Positions 41,685 to 50,537 of a DNA stretch of 64,000 nt are shown in pieces; position 1 is the stretch's first letter, and the number at the start of each line of letters is the position of its first letter. The position numbers and the translations under genes were made by a program. The stretch is from Bacillota bacterium. GTDB lineage: Bacteria; Bacillota; Clostridia; Lachnospirales; Lachnospiraceae. The stretch lies in NCBI GenBank assembly GCA_023391695.1, contig JAEWAK010000052.1, positions 1 through 64,000 on the forward strand, in the 5' to 3' direction. The notes under the pieces are model-generated. The model searched no databases. It worked only from the letters and a program-made list of their open reading frames with translations, and was not told where the DNA came from.

Positions 41685-42701
41685 ATGGAATATATTCAAT
41701 TTGCGGAAAACAGGCCCTTTGACATTATATTTCTTGGCAGGATTGCCATTGATTTTAACCCGGTGGATTACTATAAACCTCTCTCGGAAAGCACTACCTT
41801 TAAAAAATATCTGGGAGGTTCGCCCGCCAATATTGCGGTGGGAATGGCCAGACTTGGTAAAAAGGCTGGTTTTCTTGCCAAAGTATCAAAGGATCAGTTC
41901 GGTGACTTTGTAGTAAATTATTTTGAGAAGGAAGGTATTGATACAAGTCATATCTCCAGGTGTACGGGCGGGGAAAAACTTGGCCTTACCTTTACGGAGA
42001 TATTAAGTGAAACCGAAAGCAGTATATTGATGTACCGGAATGAGGCGGCGGATTTGCAGCTTCATGTTGATGATATCGATGAGGCTTACATAAAACAGGC
42101 AAAAGCCATTTTGATATCGGGAACTGCCCTGGCCCAAAGCCCCAGCAGGGAAGCGGCATTAAAAGCCGTGTCCCTGGCAAAAAAGAATGAAACCGCGATT
42201 ATTTTTGATATCGATTACCGGCCTTATAACTGGAAAAATACGGATGAGATCGCGATTTATTATTCTTTAGTCGCAATGAACAGTGATATTATTCTTGGCT
42301 CCCGGGAAGAGTTTGATTTGACCCAGAAACTGATTGCACCGGATAAGAATGATGAGGAAACAGCCGCTTTCTGGCATAACCACGGCGTTAAAATCGTAAT
42401 CATTAAGCATGGCAAAGAAGGCTCCACCGCTTACACCGGGGATGGAAACCATTACGGCATTAAACCTTTTCCGGTGAAATTATTAAAGTCTTTCGGCGGC
42501 GGGGACGGATATGCTTCTGCTTTCCTCTATGGGTTACTGGAAGGCTGGGACATGACCTGCTGCCTGGAATTCGGCAGTGCTTCCGCAGCTCTGTTGGTTG
42601 CAAGCCACGCCTGTTCCGAGGATATGCCTTCGGCGGAAAAGATACAGGAATTCATTAAAGAATGCAAATTGAAATACGGTGATATGATTGCAAGAGTTTA
42701 G
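41685..42701 (+). CDS. iolC: 5-dehydro-2-deoxygluconokinase
   Basis: A 338-residue PfkB/ribokinase-family sugar kinase: FDIIFLGRIAIDFNPVDYYK and KKYLGGSPANIAVGMARLGK are typical of IolC, and SFGGGDGYASAFLYGLLEGW carries the catalytic Asp, in the form GGGDGYAS instead of the commoner GAGDxFAxG. It phosphorylates 2-deoxy-5-keto-gluconate; the product is the inducer of IolR in Bacillus. Start 41685 has GGAGG six bases upstream, itself within the aldolase gene end. Confidence 0.85.
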   Translation: MEYIQFAENRPFDIIFLGRIAIDFNPVDYYKPLSESTTFKKYLGGSPANIAVGMARLGKKAGFLAKVSKDQFGDFVVNYFEKEGIDTSHISRCTGGEKLGLTFTEILSETESSILMYRNEAADLQLHVDDIDEAYIKQAKAILISGTALAQSPSREAALKAVSLAKKNETAIIFDIDYRPYNWKNTDEIAIYYSLVAMNSDIILGSREEFDLTQKLIAPDKNDEETAAFWHNHGVKIVIIKHGKEGSTAYTGDGNHYGIKPFPVKLLKSFGGGDGYASAFLYGLLEGWDMTCCLEFGSASAALLVASHACSEDMPSAEKIQEFIKECKLKYGDMIARV

Positions 42702-42745
42702 CCTGAAACGAAAAGTTTCCGGCAGATTGCAGATGGGAGGTATCT

Positions 42746-43510
42746 ATGTTTGATTATCCGGCATTTGATCCGGACGGGAAAAAGACAATAGCCCGCATGG
42801 ACGGAATCAACAGTAATATGCTGATGGACATTACGGTGTACCGTATGAAAAAAGGTGATGTAATAAATATATATGAAACCGGTAAGGAAACTGCCGTTTT
42901 GCTGACGGAGGGCAAGGTTACATATTGGTGGGAAGGACGGACGGAAACGGCGGAGCGGCACAGCGTATTTTCTGATCCGCCTTACTGCCTCCACCTTGGG
43001 AAAGAAACAAAAGCCGTGCTCACCGCCCGGGGGGACAGCGAAATTATTGTCCAGTCCACGACCAACGAAACTGCTTTTGAGAGCCGTTTTTATAAACCGG
43101 AGGACTGCAAAATAGAACTGATGGGTGAAACCCAATGGGAAGGAACGGCCAAAAGGGAAGTCCTTACCATATTTGATTATAAAAATGCCCCTTACTCCAA
43201 TATGGTAATGGGGGAGGTAATAACCAAAGCGGGACGCTGGTCCAGTTATGTTCCCCACAGTCATCCCCAGCCGGAAGTTTATTATTATAAATTTGACAAA
43301 CCCCAGGGCTTTGGGGCCGCATTTATCGGTGATAAGGTATTTAAGACGGCGGACGGCAGCGCAGCTTCCATCCCCGGCGGACTTACCCATCCCCAGACTT
43401 CGGCACCGGGTTATAACCTGTATTATTGCTGGATGATCCGCCACCTTGCCGGTAATCCCTGGACCACAAGGGATAACGATCCGGTACATGAATGGCTGTT
43501 AAGTGAGTAG
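42746..43510 (+). CDS. iolB: 5-deoxy-glucuronate isomerase
   Basis: A 254-residue bicupin of the IolB family: MFDYPAFDPDGKKTIARMDG, FSDPPYCLHLGKETKAVLTA, then RWSSYVPHSHPQPEVYYYKF with the metal-binding His residues, and a C-terminal GGLTHPQTSAPGYNLYYCWM. It isomerises 5-deoxy-D-glucuronate to 2-deoxy-5-keto-gluconate, the substrate of IolC. A GGGAGG site precedes it. Large antisense frames here are shadows. Confidence 0.9.
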   Translation: MFDYPAFDPDGKKTIARMDGINSNMLMDITVYRMKKGDVINIYETGKETAVLLTEGKVTYWWEGRTETAERHSVFSDPPYCLHLGKETKAVLTARGDSEIIVQSTTNETAFESRFYKPEDCKIELMGETQWEGTAKREVLTIFDYKNAPYSNMVMGEVITKAGRWSSYVPHSHPQPEVYYYKFDKPQGFGAAFIGDKVFKTADGSAASIPGGLTHPQTSAPGYNLYYCWMIRHLAGNPWTTRDNDPVHEWLLSE

Positions 43511-43539
43511 GTACGGAAATTTAAGAAGGAGGAGTTACA

Positions 43540-45471
43540 ATGGGTAAATTAACGATGACGGTGGGGCAGGCTTTGGTGAAATTCCTGGATAACCAGTATG
43601 TAAGCTTTGACGGGAAGGAAGAAAAATTCGTTGACGGGATCTTTACGGTTTTCGGACACGGCATTGTCTGCGGGCTAGGCCAGGCACTGGATGAAGATCC
43701 GGGGAGTTTAAAGGTTTATCAGGGCCGGAACGAACAGGGAATGGCCCATGCTGCGGCCGGATTTGCAAAACAGAGCAACAGGCGGAGGATTATAGCCTGC
43801 GCCTCCTCCATCGGCCCGGGAGCGGCCAATATGGTTACGGCTGTTGCGGATGCCACGGCCAATAACGTTCCGCTGCTGGTATTGACAGGCGATACTTTTT
43901 CCACCAGGCAGCCGGACCCGGTATTACAGCAGATCGAACAGTTTCACGATGCTACGGTGACCACCAGTGATGCATTCCGTCCCGTATCAAGGTATTGGGA
44001 CCGGGTAAGCCGTCCGGAACAATTAATGGCAGCCCTTTTAAATGCCCTGCGGATTCTTACGGATCCTGAAAAGACAGGCGGTGTCTGCGTTACCCTGCCC
44101 CAGGATGTGCAGGGAGAGGCTTTTGCATTCCCGGATTACTATTTTAAAAAACGCGTCCACAGAATCGTAAGGGTGAATCCGGATGCTTATGAAGTTAAGG
44201 ATGTTACCGAGCTGATATTAAAAAAGAAAAAACCTATGGTAATCGTAGGCGGCGGTGTCAGATATTCGGAAGCCGGGGAAAGCGTAGTTAAGTTTTGCGA
44301 AAAATACAGGATACCTTTTGCAGAGACCCAGTCCGGTAAAAGTGTTATTCCATCCTCCCACCCTTTAAATCTTGGCGGAGTAGGCGTAACGGGAAACAGT
44401 GCTGCCAATACCATTGCCGCAGAAGCGGATCTGATTATCGGGGTAGGCACCAGATTGACAGATTTTACTACAGGTTCCAAGGAACTGTTTAGGAATAAAG
44501 AGGTGGAATTTGCCCTGATTAACGTATCCAGATACCATGCTGAAAAACTGGATGCATTCCCGGTGGTGGCCGATGCCAAAGCAGGACTGCAGGCAATACT
44601 TGCAGGACTTGAGAATTCGGGCTATAAAACTTCCTATACCACGGAAATTGAGGCAGCGAAACTTGACTGGCAGAAAGAGATGGATTTCTTAATCGGTACG
44701 GTATTTGACGAGAATTATGAATCCCTTGTCAGCATAAAGGAGGAGGGTATCGAAGAAGAATTTGTGAAAGCTACGGGAGGTGTGATTACTCAGACCGGAG
44801 CTCTTGGCATTATCAGAAAACACATTGAAAAAGATGCCATAGTCGTAGGCGCTTCGGGAAGCCTGCCGGGGGACCTGCAAAGAATGTGGACGACCGAAGC
44901 AAAGGACTCCTACCATATGGAATACGGTTATTCCTGCATGGGTTATGAGATCGCGGCTGCCCTTGGAGCAAAGCTTGCCGAACCGGACAGGGCATGTTAT
45001 GCCATGGCAGGGGACGGTGCTTTTATGATGCTCCATTCCGAAATAGCCACGGCTTTACAGGAAAATAAGAAAATAACCGTACTGCTCTTTGATAACTGCG
45101 GATTCGGATGTATCAACAATCTACAGATGGGGAAAGGAATGGGAAGTCTTGCTACCATGTTCCGGTACCGGGATGGGGTGACAGGCAAGCAGGACGGCAG
45201 GTTGATCTCCACGGATTTTGCCATGATCGGCCGGGGTTACGGAATGACGGCTTTCACGGCAAAAACCAATGAAGAACTGGCTGCTGCCCTGGAAGAAGCG
45301 AAAAAGACCGATAATTCCGTCCTGATTGACATTAAGGTATTACCTAAATCCATGACAGCCGATTACGGTTCCTGGTGGCATGTGGGAATCGGGGACAGCA
45401 AAACCAACGAAAAGATCAAAGCAGCTTATGAAGACAGGCAGAAGCACCTGGAAAATGCAAGGATGTATTAA
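43540..45471 (+). CDS. iolD: 3D-(3,5/4)-trihydroxycyclohexane-1,2-dione hydrolase
   Basis: A 643-residue ThDP enzyme of the acetolactate-synthase fold: FGHGIVCGLGQALDEDPGSL and RNEQGMAHAAAGFAKQSNRR (the catalytic Glu) in the N-terminal domain, a central domain with VVGGGVRYSEAGES, and the cofactor motif AGDGAFMMLHSEIATALQEN ending near NNCGF-like LFDNCGFGCINN. It opens the trihydroxycyclohexanedione ring to 5-deoxyglucuronate. It is preceded by AAGGAGGAG and is the longest gene of the operon. Confidence 0.9.
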   Translation: MGKLTMTVGQALVKFLDNQYVSFDGKEEKFVDGIFTVFGHGIVCGLGQALDEDPGSLKVYQGRNEQGMAHAAAGFAKQSNRRRIIACASSIGPGAANMVTAVADATANNVPLLVLTGDTFSTRQPDPVLQQIEQFHDATVTTSDAFRPVSRYWDRVSRPEQLMAALLNALRILTDPEKTGGVCVTLPQDVQGEAFAFPDYYFKKRVHRIVRVNPDAYEVKDVTELILKKKKPMVIVGGGVRYSEAGESVVKFCEKYRIPFAETQSGKSVIPSSHPLNLGGVGVTGNSAANTIAAEADLIIGVGTRLTDFTTGSKELFRNKEVEFALINVSRYHAEKLDAFPVVADAKAGLQAILAGLENSGYKTSYTTEIEAAKLDWQKEMDFLIGTVFDENYESLVSIKEEGIEEEFVKATGGVITQTGALGIIRKHIEKDAIVVGASGSLPGDLQRMWTTEAKDSYHMEYGYSCMGYEIAAALGAKLAEPDRACYAMAGDGAFMMLHSEIATALQENKKITVLLFDNCGFGCINNLQMGKGMGSLATMFRYRDGVTGKQDGRLISTDFAMIGRGYGMTAFTAKTNEELAAALEEAKKTDNSVLIDIKVLPKSMTADYGSWWHVGIGDSKTNEKIKAAYEDRQKHLENARMY

Positions 45472-45502
45472 AATTTAAATATTAAGTTGGAGGAATAAAA
45501 GG

Positions 45503-46399
45503 ATGCTGAACAAAGATAAAATCAAACTTGGAATTGCACCCATTGGCTGGACCAATGACGATATGCCTGCCCTGGGAGGGGAAAATACCTTTGAACAGTG
45601 CATCAGTGAAATGGCACTGGCCGGATTTACCGGATGTGAAGTGGGAAATAAATATCCGAAGGATACCAAAGTGTTAAAAGATGCTTTGGATCTCAGGGGG
45701 ATGCGGATTGCCAGTAAATGGTTTTCTTCCTTTCTGGCTACGAAACCTTATGAAGAAACAGAAAAAGAATTTGTAAAGGAACTGGATTATCTGGAAGCCC
45801 TTGGCGCAAACCGCATCAACGTATCGGAACAAAGCTACTCCGTGCAGGGTAATGAAGCCCTTTCCATATTTGATAACAAGGTATATTTTACGGATGAAGA
45901 ATGGGATAAACTCTGTGACGGGTTAAATAAACTGGGACAGCTTGCGGCGGACCGGGGATTTAAAGTATGCTTTCATCACCATATGGGAACCGGTGTCCAG
46001 ACGATTGCGGAAACCGAACGCCTGATGGATAATACGGATAAAAATCATGTATTTTTATGTTATGATACGGGACACTTTACTTTCTCCGGTGAAGATCCCC
46101 TGTACATATTAAAAAAGTATCCGGAAAGAATCGGCCATGTACATTTAAAGGATGTACGGGAAGAGGTTTTAAAAAAAGCCACGGAAGGAAAATGGTCCTT
46201 CTTAAAATCGGTCAGGGAGGGTACCTTTACTGTTCCGGGAGACGGCTGTGTGGATTTTAAATCCGTATTTGCGGAACTTGAGAAGTCCTGCTATGAAGGA
46301 TGGCTTTTGGTGGAGGCGGAACAGGATCCTGCCAAAGCAAATCCGTTCCGGTATGCTAAAATGGCACGTAATTATATCCGAGAGATGATAAATATATAA
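45503..46399 (+). CDS. iolE: Inosose dehydratase
   Basis: A 298-residue TIM-barrel (AP-endonuclease 2-like) protein: LGIAPIGWTNDDMPALGGEN is the IolE signature start; VCFHHHMGTGVQTIAETERL, FLCYDTGHFTFSGEDPLYIL and IGHVHLKDVREEVLKKATEG hold the metal ligands. It dehydrates 2-keto-myo-inositol to the dione used by IolD. TTGGAGGA precedes the start. Confidence 0.9.
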   Translation: MLNKDKIKLGIAPIGWTNDDMPALGGENTFEQCISEMALAGFTGCEVGNKYPKDTKVLKDALDLRGMRIASKWFSSFLATKPYEETEKEFVKELDYLEALGANRINVSEQSYSVQGNEALSIFDNKVYFTDEEWDKLCDGLNKLGQLAADRGFKVCFHHHMGTGVQTIAETERLMDNTDKNHVFLCYDTGHFTFSGEDPLYILKKYPERIGHVHLKDVREEVLKKATEGKWSFLKSVREGTFTVPGDGCVDFKSVFAELEKSCYEGWLLVEAEQDPAKANPFRYAKMARNYIREMINI

Positions 46400-46467
46400 A
46401 ATGACAGCCGGTTCGATAGGTAACCGGAAACTGAAAAGGCAGCACTTTAGAAAGGTATGGTGTAAGT

Positions 46468-47970
46468 ATGGAAAAAATAAAATATTTTGCAGGGGGACAG
46501 TATATAGAATCCCGGACAGATAAGTTTAGTGAAGTTTATAACCCAAGTACAGGAGAGGTTACGGCGCTGGTGCCAAACTGTACGGCAGACGAAGTGGAAC
46601 AGGTTATCGGTATAGCGAAGAAAGCTTATGAAGACTGGTCAAAAGTGCCTGTGGTAAAACGTGTCCAGGTTCTGTATAAATTACGGCAGTTAATTGAGGA
46701 ACATATGGAGGAGCTGACCTACCTGGTAGCCCAGGAACACGGTAAAGTGTGGGAAGAAGCCATGGGAGACGTATTAAAAGCCAAGGAAGGGACGGAACTG
46801 GCGTGTTCCGCGCCGAGCCTGATATTAGGGGAAGCCTTAATGGATGCCTCCTCCGGCTTTGATACTGTATTATACAGGGAATCCTTAGGTGTCTTTGCAG
46901 GTATTGTACCTTTTAATTTTCCTGCCATGATTCCTATGGGCTGGATGACTCCCATGTGTGTGGCAGCAGGAAATACTATCGTTTTAAAGGTATCCAGTTC
47001 CACACCGAGGACGGCTCTCCGTTTTGCCGAACTTTATAAAGAAGCGGGGCTGCCGGACGGTGTCTTAAATATCGTAACCTGCAGCAGAAGGGAAGCGGAG
47101 ATCTTTTTAACCCATCCGGATATCAAGGGTATTTCTTTTGTAGGAACCACAGCAGTGGGCAAGCATATCTATTCTGTGGCAGCGGCCCATGGCAAAAGGG
47201 TCCAGGCTTTATGCGAAGCCAAAAACCATGCACTGGTCATGAGTGATGCACCCATTGACCGTACGGCGGCAGGTATTATCAATTCCGCTTTTGGCTGCGC
47301 CGGAGAACGGTGTATGGCACTGCCGGTCATCGTGGCGGAAGAAGATATTGCAGATGCCCTGGTTTCAAAACTGGTGGAACTGGCTAAGGGATTAAAAGTC
47401 GGTCCGGCATACGACAAAGCCTCAACCTTGGGACCGGTCGTTAACCAGAAACACAAGGAAAGCATCTTAAACTGGATTCAGAAAGGAATAGACGAAGGTG
47501 CCAGATTAGTGCTGGACGGCAGGGACGTCAAAGTGGAAAACTTTGAAAACGGCTATTATTTAGGGCCTTCCATTTTCGATTATGTTACGGAAGACATGTC
47601 TGTGGGTACTTCGGAAATCTTCGGGCCGGTATTATGTATTAAGCGGGTTAAGAATTTTGAAGAAGGGCTGGCTGTAATGAATCGCAATCCTTTTGCCAAC
47701 GGTTCCGTGATCTATACCCAGAACGGCTATTTTGCAAGGGAGTTTACAAGAAGGACCCATGGCGGCATGGTAGGCGTGAATGTGGGGATTCCCGTACCTG
47801 TCGGGGTATTTCCGTTTTCCGGACACAAGGATTCCTTCTTTGGAGACCTTCATTGCTTAGGCAAAGATGGGATTAAATTCTACACGGAAAGTAAATGTGT
47901 TACTACCAGATGGTTTGACGAGGAAGAAAAGAAGAATACAAAAGTAAATACCTGGGACGGCACAATTTAA
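46468..47970 (+). CDS. mmsA: CoA-acylating (methyl)malonate-semialdehyde dehydrogenase
   Basis: A 500-residue aldehyde dehydrogenase of the MmsA/IolA type: NPSTGEVTALVPNCTADEVE, AGIVPFNFPAMIPMGWMTPM, GISFVGTTAVGKHIYSVAAA and the catalytic cysteine in SAFGCAGERCMALPV, with PVGVFPFSGHKDSFFGDLHC near the end. It converts malonic semialdehyde to acetyl-CoA and CO2, the last step of inositol catabolism. It ends the operon and is followed by structured repeats. Confidence 0.9.
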   Translation: MEKIKYFAGGQYIESRTDKFSEVYNPSTGEVTALVPNCTADEVEQVIGIAKKAYEDWSKVPVVKRVQVLYKLRQLIEEHMEELTYLVAQEHGKVWEEAMGDVLKAKEGTELACSAPSLILGEALMDASSGFDTVLYRESLGVFAGIVPFNFPAMIPMGWMTPMCVAAGNTIVLKVSSSTPRTALRFAELYKEAGLPDGVLNIVTCSRREAEIFLTHPDIKGISFVGTTAVGKHIYSVAAAHGKRVQALCEAKNHALVMSDAPIDRTAAGIINSAFGCAGERCMALPVIVAEEDIADALVSKLVELAKGLKVGPAYDKASTLGPVVNQKHKESILNWIQKGIDEGARLVLDGRDVKVENFENGYYLGPSIFDYVTEDMSVGTSEIFGPVLCIKRVKNFEEGLAVMNRNPFANGSVIYTQNGYFAREFTRRTHGGMVGVNVGIPVPVGVFPFSGHKDSFFGDLHCLGKDGIKFYTESKCVTTRWFDEEEKKNTKVNTWDGTI

Positions 47971-47980
47971 CCTTACAAGT

Positions 47981-48140
47981 AAGTCCCCCGCTTCTTCTTA
48001 GCGGAGTGTAAGCGGTGGGTTAGGGACTTAACTTTTCAGTCGGAGTTCATGTTTAGTTTATGCTCCGACTGAAATACCTGCGCAGCAGGTATAAGGTTAT
48101 GAGCAAGTAGCGTAGCGGACCTGGAATATCCGCTTTGACT
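47981..48140 (+). repeat. Structured-RNA-like repeat, copy 2
   Basis: It starts AAGTCCCCCGCTTC with GCGGTGGG, TTAGGGACTTAACTTTTC, then a perfect 9-bp stem CAGTCGGAG/CTCCGACTG, ATACCTG/CAGGTAT, GGTTATGAGCAAGTAG, and AGCGGA/TCCGCT closing in GGAATATCCGCTTTGACT. Same block order as 22384-22516. Confidence 0.55.
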
Positions 48141-48282
48141 GGGTTGCTGTACCTGGCACTATAACCCCCTGGTATGCCGGCAGGCAGTTGATACAGATAT
48201 CAGCTTGCCGGTACACTGGCTTTTAATAAAGGATATTTTTGCGGCGGGGTTAGAGGCGCCGGTAATAGAATATATTTACAAA

Positions 48283-48317
48283 GCAAATCCTTATTAGGGG
48301 TTTGTTTTTTTATTTAT
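48283..48317 (+). terminator. Terminator-like hairpin downstream of mmsA
   Basis: GCAAATCC and GGGGTTTG flank a six-base loop and are followed by a T-run. It lies 310 bases past the mmsA stop, so it could end the iol operon after the repeat. Confidence 0.55.
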
Positions 48318-48605
48318 AGGAAGCTCCATAAAATTCCTATAAATAAACCTACCGGCACGAGGTGCATGACGTGCCGGTGGAAAATTGTCAATGAAGTTGA
48401 CAGGGCGTCAACGCCAGAGTCTGGCAATTAATAAATACTGTTAGTAGATATCGTAAATATATCCGGTTAATAAGCTGCAGAAAGGCAGGAAACAGATACA
48501 ATCTTCAGCGGTTTTTTAAAATAGCATACAAAAGAGAACAGTTTAACGGAAAAATAATATAATAACTGTAAGAATACACACTGATAATCTTAGGGATATA
48601 TTTCA

Positions 48606-48741
48606 GTCATAACGGACATTCGCATTCCGCTATGCTGTATGACAGGTTAAATCAGTGCGGCTTCTTTCATCTTATTTTATGCCCAAAAAGCATAGCGTTA
48701 GTGTGTGAAATAAAATTCAAATTTCATTCAAATTTCACACA
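48606..48741 (+). repeat. Short palindromic elements upstream of the second amidase
   Basis: GGACATTCGCATTCCGC (about 48613) is related to the hairpin at 56431-56460 and, inverted, to the end of the 22384/47981 repeats. TGTGTGAAAT/ATTTCACACA (48702-48711 and 48732-48741) is related to the hairpin at 53858-53883. Confidence 0.45.
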
Positions 48742-48868
48742 TTGACTTGAGGCAGTAAATCATCTGTCTTCAGATGATTTATGTAATGGGAACTAGGTTG
48801 AAAAACAAAAGCAATTTTTCATCATCCTGATTAATACGTGCGCCAGAGCGCACAGATGGGAGGTTAAT

Positions 48869-49756
48869 ATGAAGTTAGCAGTTGATGCCGGACATGGCAG
48901 TGAAACAGAAGGTAAACGGACACCACCCATGCCTGAAGACATAGACTTCAATAATGACGGGAAAATAGATGTTAAGCAAGGTGAAAGTATCAGGGAACAT
49001 ACTGCTAATGTAGGAGTAGCCAATTATCTGGTCAAAGAATTAAAACGCTGTGGTATTGAAACCGTCCAAACCGGGTTTAACGATGACAATCCTTATAACG
49101 ATCCGGACACTCCTTTAACGGAACGCCAGAGTGTCATAGCAAAAGCAAAATGTGATTATTCTGTCTGTATACACTTTAACGCCAGCGGAGACGGCAAGGC
49201 TTTTAATTCCGCTGAGGGAGTGGGTATATATATTCATGATAAATACAGTAATAATTCTGATAAACTGGCTGATACGGTATTAAAATATCTTATAAAGGGA
49301 ACCACCCAAAAAAACAGAGGTGTATCAAAACAGTCGCTGGCTATGTGCAACTGCAGCACACTGAAGGTAAAAGGGGCAATATTGGTGGAATTATGTTTTA
49401 TGACCAACCTGCGGGAAGCCACGAAATTAATGGCAAGCGAGGCTTACTGGAAAGAATCGGCCAGGGAAATCTGTATGGGAATCTGTGAGTTTACCGGTAT
49501 TAAATATGTGGAGGAGATCGTCATGCCAACAAAAACAATAACAAGAAAATCTTCCAAAGAGGATATTAAATGGCTGCAGAGTAAACTTAATGCTGTTTTA
49601 AAAGGGGAAAGTTTTATACCCCTTACGGCAGATGGGGTTTACGGCAGCAGAACCAGAATAGCGGTTCTGATTTATTGGGAAAAGCGTGGCTGGAACCAGG
49701 ATGGTGCCAAGGATGGCTGGAGTGCCGGTTCAGGCACCATCGATGCATTGTCTTAA
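48869..49756 (+). CDS. N-acetylmuramoyl-L-alanine amidase, paralogue of the tailocin lysin
   Basis: A 295-residue amidase_3 with LAVDAGHGSETEGKRTP, SIREHTANVGVANYL, VCIHFNASGDG and LVELCFMTNLREA, the same zinc and catalytic positions as the lysin at 32173, and the same C-terminal domain (SKEDIKWLQSKLNAVLKGES, RTRIAVLIYWEKRGWNQDG). It has no signal peptide or holin beside it. Between motifs 1 and 2 it carries DFNNDGKIDVKQGE, an EF-hand/dockerin-like Ca-binding loop missing in the tailocin enzyme. It may be a remnant of another phage or tail element or a recruited autolysin. Confidence 0.8.
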   Translation: MKLAVDAGHGSETEGKRTPPMPEDIDFNNDGKIDVKQGESIREHTANVGVANYLVKELKRCGIETVQTGFNDDNPYNDPDTPLTERQSVIAKAKCDYSVCIHFNASGDGKAFNSAEGVGIYIHDKYSNNSDKLADTVLKYLIKGTTQKNRGVSKQSLAMCNCSTLKVKGAILVELCFMTNLREATKLMASEAYWKESAREICMGICEFTGIKYVEEIVMPTKTITRKSSKEDIKWLQSKLNAVLKGESFIPLTADGVYGSRTRIAVLIYWEKRGWNQDGAKDGWSAGSGTIDALS

Positions 49757-49771
49757 AGGGAAATAAAGAAA

Positions 49772-49808
49772 AACAGGGAGCCTGTATATTCCAGATTCCC
49801 TGTTCTTT
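49772..49808. terminator. Bidirectional terminator between converging genes
   Basis: AACAGGGA and TCCCTGTT flank a 17-base loop, with TCTTT on one side and AAAGAAAA on the other. It separates the rightward amidase from the leftward PH-domain gene. Confidence 0.7.
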
Positions 49809-49821
49809 CCTATTATATGGG

Positions 49822-50274
49822 TTATTCTGTTAAGTCATTCATTCTTAAATAGTTTTCATAAGCCAGTTCCTGTAAGATTTTATAAAGGCTCTGAACATTG
49901 AATTTCTTGGGAAATTCAAGCTTATGGGCGGCATATTCAACATGATGGCCTTTTAATTCCGGTGAACTGATATAAGTAAAGGTCAATTCACTGTCATCAA
50001 AACCAAATCCGGAGGTTTCCATGGTAACATTTACGATGGATGAGAGGTTAATGGAGGTGACCCTCATTTTTGTTCCGGTGGCTCCCTGCTTGTCCGTCAT
50101 GATAATACGTTTGTCGGTGAAAATAAGCGCATCCCTTACTAACTTAAATCCCATGGTTATTTTTTCAGTGTTCATCAGGTATTGACTGTAATCTTTTTCC
50201 AGTTCCTGAATGGGAACTTCACTGTAATTGGCAGCAAAACCGCCCTGTAAAATATTTTTCATACCAAAAGCCAT
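49822..50274 (-). CDS. PH-domain (bPH-type) protein
   Basis: This 150-residue soluble protein has a bacterial pleckstrin-homology pattern: LVRDALIFTDKRIIMTDKQG, TKMRVTSINLSSIVNVTMET and DSELTFTYISSPEL, then a C-terminal helix FNVQSLYKILQELAYENYLR. The bPH family's role is obscure; some members relate to membrane or stress proteins. It stands alone with AGGAGG upstream. No enzyme motif. Confidence 0.75.
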   Translation of the reverse strand: MAFGMKNILQGGFAANYSEVPIQELEKDYSQYLMNTEKITMGFKLVRDALIFTDKRIIMTDKQGATGTKMRVTSINLSSIVNVTMETSGFGFDDSELTFTYISSPELKGHHVEYAAHKLEFPKKFNVQSLYKILQELAYENYLRMNDLTE

Positions 50275-50537
50275 TTAAGTATCCTCCTATAGTAAAATTA
50301 TAATTTTACTATATCATTTGTAATTATTAAATGCAATATTTACCAATATTTATCCTGAAAATTATTTATATTTCTCCATATTTTTGGTATAAGCCTTCCT
50401 ATATAGATAATAAATCTTAAGGTTTGGAGTATTTTTTTAATAGAACATTAATAGTATATTAAAGTTTTTTGTGATATAGTAGACATAGCTAAAATCGGTA
50501 ACAGATAGAAACGTACGGATGATACGGAGGTGACGGC

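Larger units (their letters stand above)
47971..48868 (+). other. Gene-free gap with several structured elements
   Basis: About 900 bases lie between mmsA and the second amidase. It holds a structured-RNA-like repeat (47981-48140), a terminator-like hairpin (CAAATCC/GGGGTTTG plus T7, about 48283-48317), a perfect stem TTTATAGGAA/TTCCTATAAA, another ACCGGCACG/CGTGCCGGT, and short hairpins near 48606 and 48702-48741 that have relatives elsewhere in the window. No ORF is convincing. It may be a cluster of mobile palindromic elements or RNAs. Confidence 0.5.

Noticed and set aside
42698..43489. Long antisense ORF (263 codons) opposite iolB
   Set aside because: iolB on the plus strand has clear family motifs and a ribosome site; the antisense frame has none and is a codon-bias shadow.
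47981..48140. IS200/IS605 right end with omega RNA
   Set aside because: The G-rich stem is suggestive, but similarity between the copies continues well past it and no tnpB remnant adjoins; kept as an unclassified repeat.
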